5,654 nt of DNA from an uncultured Collinsella sp. (GTDB taxonomy: Bacteria > Actinomycetota > Coriobacteriia > Coriobacteriales > Coriobacteriaceae). The notes under the pieces were generated by a model that did no database searches, was not told the origin of the DNA, and was given only the letters and a program-made list of their open reading frames with translations. Shown piece by piece: positions 5,522 through 5,654 of this stretch. Every line of letters begins with the position of its first letter. Positions within the stretch are counted from its first letter, which is position 1. Position numbers and translations under genes: made by a program. Location of the stretch: NCBI GenBank assembly GCA_900752545.1, contig CAADVS010000025.1, positions 1-5,654 of the forward strand. The letters are read 5' to 3'.

Positions 5522-5654
5522 TACTCATCGCCTCCCTTCGAGGCGTCGGCGGCAGCGGCGTCGTCCTCGGCCTCGAGCTCGCGGGCGAGCTGGTCGACGA
5601 CGGCCTTGCGCTTGCGGGGACGACGGGCGTAGAGGTCGGCCGTCGTGGGCTCTG
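5521..5654 (-). CDS. C-terminal end of a probable TatA/TatB-type protein, 5'-partial
   Basis: Reading leftward from the right edge, the frame ending in TAA at 5521-5523 gives 44 codons without interruption: a basic cluster (YARRPRKRKAVVDQL), an acidic/alanine-rich stretch (ARELEAEDDAAAADA) and the end SKGGDE. The TAA shares its last base with the tatC ATG (TAATG), and the frame carries tatC's ribosome binding site, both marks of a real upstream operon gene. TatA and TatB proteins have one N-terminal membrane helix, an amphipathic helix and then a variable, charged, unstructured tail like this one. The gene before tatC is very often tatA or tatB. The diagnostic N-terminal part is outside the window, so the Tat identity rests on position and composition only, and another protein with a charged tail is possible. 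Confidence 0.6.
   Translation of the reverse strand, partial: EPTTADLYARRPRKRKAVVDQLARELEAEDDAAAADASKGGDE
5531..5538 (-). promoter_or_regulatory. Ribosome binding site of tatC inside the upstream gene
   Basis: AAGGGAGG on the minus strand, 9 nt before the tatC ATG, is a near-perfect Shine-Dalgarno sequence. It is embedded in the Lys-Gly-Gly codons (AAG GGA GGC) at the end of the upstream frame, and decides for the first ATG of tatC over the one at codon 8. Confidence 0.8.

Noticed and set aside
4265..5632. Open frame of about 455 codons on the plus strand opposite hypA and tatC
   Set aside because: Same antisense effect of GC-rich codon use. The opposite strand encodes complete HypA and TatC with all key residues.

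Overview
The window is GC-rich and densely coded. It looks like part of the chromosome of an anaerobic, high-GC Gram-positive bacterium. The mix of a Tat translocase, the HypA/HypB nickel-insertion proteins, an archaeal-type type IA topoisomerase with a lysine/alanine-rich tail, and strong GGAGG-type ribosome binding sites best fits a Coriobacteriia member such as a Collinsella relative. That placement is inferred from gene content and style; no rRNA or marker gene proves it.

Layout. Bases 1-815 (+) carry the 3' part of a gene for a single-pass membrane protein of unknown function: a proline/alanine/glutamine-rich linker, one transmembrane helix, and an acidic, probably extracytoplasmic region with a repeated YYD..EDLD motif. 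Bases 816-978 are a convergent intergenic region. It holds two strong inverted repeats: a perfect 17-bp palindrome with a 29-nt centre (836-898) and a 14-bp GC-rich hairpin (908-945). Everything from 979 to the right edge is on the minus strand and reads right to left as tatA/B-like (3' end only), tatC, hypA, hypB, topA.

How the genes fit together. The tat-like/tatC junction overlaps by one base (TAATG), and tatC and hypA are 6 bp apart, so these three are very probably one transcript with coupled translation. The hypA-hypB and hypB-topA gaps are about 55 bp, each with a good ribosome binding site. HypA and HypB deliver nickel to [NiFe]-hydrogenase precursors, and TatC is the signal-recognising subunit of the twin-arginine translocase, which in many bacteria exports folded, cofactor-loaded hydrogenases. 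The order therefore suggests a hydrogenase maturation and export link, although no hydrogenase structural gene and no hypCDEF are in view. The topoisomerase appears to be a downstream passenger. Its C-terminal region is notable: two copies of a double zinc-ribbon module followed by a histone-H1-like basic tail.

I see no tRNA, rRNA, CRISPR array, insertion sequence, integrase or defence gene. Most of the window is well-understood housekeeping and maturation machinery. The less explained parts are the left membrane protein, the long intergenic palindrome and the tail architecture of the topoisomerase.
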